A stretch of DNA of 64,000 nucleotides, taken from Symbiodinium natans. Taxonomy: Eukaryota; Sar; Dinophyceae; Suessiales; Symbiodiniaceae. Within the stretch, counting starts at the first letter, position 1. Every line of letters starts with the position of its first letter. The DNA lies in assembly GCA_905221605.1 (NCBI GenBank), contig CAJNDS010002431.1, positions 165,089-229,088 of the forward strand, read 5' to 3'. Under the pieces are notes generated by a model. The model saw only the letters and a program-made list of their open reading frames with translations, searched no databases and was not told the DNA's origin. The translations under genes and the position numbers were made by a program. Positions 59,936 through 64,000 of the stretch are shown here, in pieces.

Positions 59936-60665
59936 GCGGGAGTTTCGGGGTATGGGGGGTTTAGGGTTTAGCAGTTTCGGGTTTAGGGGTTTGTATAGCG
60001 GTGGGGTGTAGGGTTTAGAGCCCAGAGCTTCGTGATTCCGAGTGCGGAGTTAAGGGTTTTCGGCAGTTAGTCTTGGATGCTAATGTTCCGCTTTCTCTAA
60101 ATGCAACCCAGATTCAAGGGGTCTATAGTAGGTGGAGGGCCATGATTTAGACTCCAGTACCCTGGGACCTAAACCCGAATTAAATTACTGGACGGTTTAG
60201 GGCTTGGAGATTTGGCCTTTAGGGTGTTGACAGAGATAAACCTGATACCCGACAACCAGAACGGCTTTGAAGCAACCTAAACCCGAAACCCTAAACCCCA
60301 AACCCTAAACCCTAAATCCGAAACCCTAAATCCGAAACTCTAAACACTAAACCCTAAACCTGAAAAGGAGCAAGATCGAGACGACAGCTTCCGAGCTGAC
60401 TCCCGCGTTCCGGAGGTGCGCGGGCCAGCATGGGTCGTGGATTTTACATGACTTGAGGCTGCGGGGGGGTTAGGGTTTAGGGTTTAGGGTTTGAGATTCA
60501 GGGTGTTGGTCTAGGGTTTAGGATGTATATGGTTTAGGGTCTGAAACTCAAACTTCAGCCCGTCACCCTAGCTAAGCTTTACACCCCTAAGCCCTACAGC
60601 CTAAACCCCAAAACCCAAACCCTAAACCCTAAACGCACTTCAAGTTCGAACCCTAACCCCCAGTG
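59936..60665. other. Intron-like DNA, no gene recognised
   Basis: Scattered telomere-type units and single-copy DNA (60000-60240). A short GC-rich segment at 60370-60445 between C-strand and G-strand units may be another exon, but its frame is unresolved. Confidence 0.4.
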
Positions 60666-60777
60666 AACCCAAACCCTAAACCCTAAACCCTAAACCCTAA
60701 ACCCTAAACCCTAAACCCTAAACCCTAAACCCTAAGCCCTAAACCCTAAACCCTAAACCCCAGCGAGCCCTAGCCAG

Positions 60778-62875
60778 GGAGCCGCAGAGCTCCTCCTCCG
60801 GCGTCTGCCGGAGACGCTGGCTGAGGACGTGGCCCGCATCGAGGCCTGGATCGGGTTAGGGTTTAGGGTTTAGGGTTTAGGGTTTAGGGTTTAGGGTTTA
60901 GGGTTTAGGGTTTAGGGTTTAGGGTTTAGGGTTTAGGGTTTAGGGTTTAGGGTTTAGGGTTTAGGGTTTAGTGGTTAGGGTTTAGGGTTTAGGGTTTAGG
61001 GTTTAGGGTTTAGGGTTTAGGGTTTAGGGTTTAGGGTTTAGGGTTTAGGGTTTAGGGTTTAGGGTTTAGGGTTTAGGGTTTAGGGTTTAGGGTTTAGGGT
61101 TTAGGGTTTAGGGTTTAGTTTTTAGGGTTTAGTTTTTAGGGTTTAGTTTTTAGGGTTTAGGGTTTGCTGTGATAGGGAGTAGATGCTGTGAAGGTTAGGT
61201 TTCGGAACAAGCTCGAAAGCTTCGTGAGGTGCTGAAGAGCAGCTTTGGCCCGATTGTGGAGGGCCATCTAACACTTTTCTCCCACCCCACGCCGTCCAAG
61301 GCGGCAAAGCCACCCAAACCTATTCCTTTTAGGGTTTAGGCCTAAACTCAGACAACAGTCCACTTTTCAAAACTTTGATGTTGGTTGAATCCGAGAGTCA
61401 AGGGTGCCAGCAAGGTCTCGAAGGTAAGAGGACAGGCTGCCAGCCCAGGGCGGCAGGGCCAGGCAGGGGCCTGGAAGGGCCAAGCGCCCCAAAAAACTAG
61501 GGTCAGGGGGTCAGGAGGCCCAGAAGGGGAACTGATTTTTGAGCCTGAGCACGCTGCGGCGAGGGGTCCGGGTCCTCCTGGCCTAGGGGCCCGGGGCGTA
61601 CCCCCCCCAAAAAAGGTCAGCGACCCCCAGGGTCAAGGGGGCGGAGTTTAGGGTATTTACTTTTTTAGAAGGGACCAGTACTGGTCCCAAGAGGAGAACG
61701 TGTTCCGGTACGGGGCCCATCGTGGGCGCTACGGACCCAGCGACCTGGGTCGGCTTGTGCCATCGAGGTCAAAGGGCTTAAGCGCCGCCCCCCAACGTAG
61801 GGGGGGCGGCCTAGGACCTGAGTTTAGGGTTTAGGGTTTAGGGTTCAGGGCTTAGGGCTTAGGGCTTAGGGTTTAGGGTCTAGGTTTTCGGGCTCTTGAG
61901 GTTTTGCCACAGGGCTTTAAGGGCTTTGAGGGCTCTTAATCGTTTGGGGGGCTCTGGTTTTTTTTTACTGGAGTTAAGGGATTATGGCTTACAATAGGGG
62001 TGAGGTTTCATACGTTTTTTCGGTTTTAAGGGATTCACGGCGCTGGGTTGGGAACTTCCACGGGCTCAGTCCCGAAGCCTTAAACTCCATAAGCCCCCAA
62101 CTCTACATAAGCTCAAACCCTAGCCCTAAACCCTAAACCCTAGCCCTAAACCCTAAACCCTAGCCCTAAACCCTAAACCCTACTAAGGTCCTAAATCCTC
62201 GAAACCCTTAACCCTATACCACCCTGGGGGGTGGGGGCCGAAAAGGCGCAGATCACTGCCTTTGTCCGACATCCGCTCCTGGGAGGTTTGGGGTTTAGGG
62301 TTGAGGGTTGAGGGTTTGGGTGGATTCCCTTTGTCTACCCTATTGAAACACAAATGCGAGGAACGTTTCCTTTGCACTCAAAAAATCATGGGTTGAGGGT
62401 TGAAGGTTGGGTGCTGGGGGAGGTGTCGGACCTTAAGCTTGTGTGGCTTGGCTTAAGCTCAGTGTAGTTAACGGAGATCACATGGGTGAACCCTAGATTC
62501 CTCAACTTTCGGCCCTATACATCTCACAGAGGCTTACAGTTCCTGTAGTAAGGAGAATATACTCTAATAGACGAGGTCCTCAACCCGGCTTCCTAACTAT
62601 TGACTCTGTTCCTGGGTTCCCCTTTGACCCACAAACCCTAAACCCTCTGGGCTCAACCCTCAACCCCAAACCCTGCAAACCCTGAATCGTCAACCCTCAA
62701 CCCTACACCCTACGCCCTACACCCTAAACCCTAAACCCTAAACCCTAAACCCTAAACCCTAAACCCTAAACCCTAAACCCTATGCTTGTTCTCTCGCGAC
62801 AGCTTCGCTGCCCAGCAACCGGGGTGCTGCGGCGGCTGCACTCAGCTCCGGGCTGCTGGGATGCCAGAGAAGCAG
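60778..62875 (+). CDS. Two joined exons, unknown protein
   Basis: Exon 60778-60854 (GCCAG|GGA ... TCGG|GTTAGG) reads A-A-E-L-L-L-R-R-L-P-E-T-L-A-E-D-V-A-R-I and E-A-W-I, a convincing amphipathic helix. It leaves GG, completed by C at 62803. Exon 62803-62875 or 62876 (CGACAG|C ... GCAG|GGTTTAG) then reads F-A-A-Q-Q-P-G-C-C-G-G-C-T-Q-L-R-A-A-G-M. C-strand repeats precede both exons and G-strand repeats follow both. Further exons between them are possible. Function unknown. Confidence 0.5.
60855..61167. repeat. Longest TTTAGGG array (about 44 units)
   Basis: About 310 bp of almost perfect G-strand telomere-type repeat starting exactly at the donor of the exon 60778-60854. Variants are rare (TTAGTGG, and TTTTTAGGG at the far end). 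Confidence 0.95.
61180..62100. other. Intron-like DNA, no gene assigned
   Basis: 61195-61320 may hold an exon. 61385-61651 is a + frame rich in Gly, Gln and Pro without recognised motif. Around 61670-61700 is a short palindrome (GGGACCAGTACTGGTCCC), and 61785-61810 is GCCGCCCCCC...GGGGGGCGGC. Confidence 0.4.
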
Positions 62876-62946
62876 GGTTTAGGGTTTAGGGTTTAGGGTT
62901 TAGGGTTTGGGGTTTAGGGTTTAGGGTTTCGGGTTTAGGGTTTAGG
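62719..62946. repeat. CCCTAAA block, exon, TTTAGGG block
   Basis: The C-strand block 62719-62779 precedes and the G-strand block 62876-62946 follows the exon at 62803-62875. Confidence 0.9.
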
Positions 62947-63417
62947 GTGTTTGAGGGGTTTTGGGGGGGGGTTTTGGGGGCTTAGGGTATTTTAGGGGTT
63001 TGGGGATGTGGGGACTTGGGGTTTTTGGGGGGTTTTGGGGGATTTTGGGGCGTTGGGGTTTGGGGGGTTTTGGGGCTTTGGGGCTGTGGGTTTGGGGTTT
63101 TTTTGACTGGGTTTCGGGCTCACGCATGTGTTTCACTTGATGCCAGCCTGGCGGTTCAGGGTCCAGGGCTTAGGGTTTAGGGCTTAGGGCTTAGGGTTTA
63201 GGTTCAGGTTTAGGTTTTAGGGGTTTATGGGGTTCAGGTGTTAGGGGATTAGGGCTTAGGAGGACAGGATTCTTCCTGCTTAAATTTTCATCCTAGTGAG
63301 TCGTGATGCACCATGTCAAACTAAACCCTAAACCCACCTTCCCAGTCTGAGGAGATGCGGTGCAAAGCTACAGTCAAGCTCCCTTTACGGAGCTTAACCC
63401 CCTGGTCCCGAAACCTT

Positions 63418-63530
63418 AAACCTAAACCCTCAATTCCTGACTCTAAACCTAAAACCCTCAACCTAAACCCTCAATTCCTAGGATCTAAACCTAAACCCCC
63501 AACCTAAACCCTCAATTCCTAAGCTCTAAA
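63418..63530. repeat. About 45-bp tandem repeat with CCTAAACCCTCAATTCC
   Basis: Three imperfect copies of AACCTAAACCCTCAATTCCT followed by a short variable part and TCTAAAC. It derives from telomere-like units plus a fixed insertion. Confidence 0.75.
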
Positions 63531-64000
63531 CTGGTGCCTGGGATAATCTGAGGCTGAGAGACCTCTGCGAAGCGAACGGAAGGCATGTGCCTGGAGGTGG
63601 CAACATCTTGCCCGTCAGACTCGGCGGCTTCGTGCTTGGAGATTTAAGGGTTTTAAGGTTTAGGGTTGAGGGTTCAGGGTTTAGGGTTTAGGGTTTAGGC
63701 TAGCGCTTGAGAACTTAAAGTTTAGGGGGCTAGGGCTTGCGAATGTTGGGGCTAGAGGGTTTTACTCTTTCAGGCTTTGGTTTTAGGGCTCGTGTCTGAG
63801 ATCGCGAATGCTTGTAACACGACATCTGCTGTAACATGTGTTGAGAGAAGGATCGGACACCCAAAAAGGGATGGAGGGTTCAGAACTCGCGCACGAGCCC
63901 TGGAGTATTTGTGTGGTTCCAATAGGGTTTAGGGTCTGGGGTTTAGGGTTTCGCGTTTAGTGGTACGCTTTCTAGACCCCTTTGCAACCCCAGAAGCCCT
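63531..64000. other. Window end, no gene recognised
   Basis: A GC-rich stretch (63540-63640) may contain an exon before G-strand units. The remainder is single-copy DNA cut by the window edge. Confidence 0.35.

Noticed and set aside
1-64000. Spliced-leader, tRNA, 5S or other RNA genes.
   Set aside because: I scanned by eye for the conserved end of the dinoflagellate spliced leader (GCCATTTTGGCTCAAG) and for tRNA-like cloverleaf motifs and saw none. A covariance-model search was not possible, so weak cases could be missed.

Overview
The window looks like nuclear DNA of a dinoflagellate. The support is dispersed TTTAGGG/CCCTAAA telomere-type repeat in both orientations, exons of about 20-230 nt with AG|G acceptors and GT (sometimes GC or GA) donors, and a copia polyprotein of a kind I associate with Symbiodinium-like genomes. 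It is not a chromosome end: telomeric repeat blocks occur throughout, alternate in orientation and are separated by single-copy DNA. No spliced-leader gene, rRNA, tRNA or CRISPR array was seen. The species cannot be told from the sequence.

Layout. Positions 1-48.6 kb and 59.5-64 kb are a mosaic of short exon-like GC-rich segments (19-230 nt) set in introns that carry telomere-type repeats, often C-strand (CCCTAAA) just before an exon and G-strand (TTTAGGG) just after it. I joined exons by hand on the + strand and obtained several phase-consistent partial genes: 6000-8295 (6 exons), 10669-13662 (5 exons) probably continuing at 14195-15455 (3 exons), 25547-26170 (3 exons, with introns made almost entirely of telomere repeat), 27998-35652 (14 exons, 353 codons plus stop) and 41002-43312 (about 4 exons). 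For the 6000-8295 and 27998-35652 chains, only one of the three reading frames stays open across all joined exons. None of these proteins could be assigned a function. The introns also hold short fold-back (MITE-like) elements of at least four families, homopolymer runs of up to 81 G, microsatellites, a 640-bp element with 28-bp terminal inverted repeats, and an AT-rich satellite island (39.5-40.5 kb).

One large LTR retrotransposon occupies 48621-59513 (10.9 kb). It has two identical 157-bp LTRs, a 5-bp target duplication, an initiator-tRNA-Met-like primer site and the copia order gag, protease, integrase, reverse transcriptase, RNase H. The coding region is broken by frame changes and in-frame stops although the LTRs are identical. 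Between protease and integrase it carries an extra domain resembling the C-terminal half of RapZ, with a Cys-X5-Arg-Ser loop.

The most interesting signals are (1) telomere-type repeats sitting exactly at intron borders, where the unit itself supplies the donor (G|GTTTAG) and the acceptor (TTTAG|G); (2) a fold-back family whose terminal repeat supplies the 5' splice site; and (3) the RapZ-like domain inside a retrotransposon polyprotein. All gene models are hand-made from sequence alone and need transcript support.
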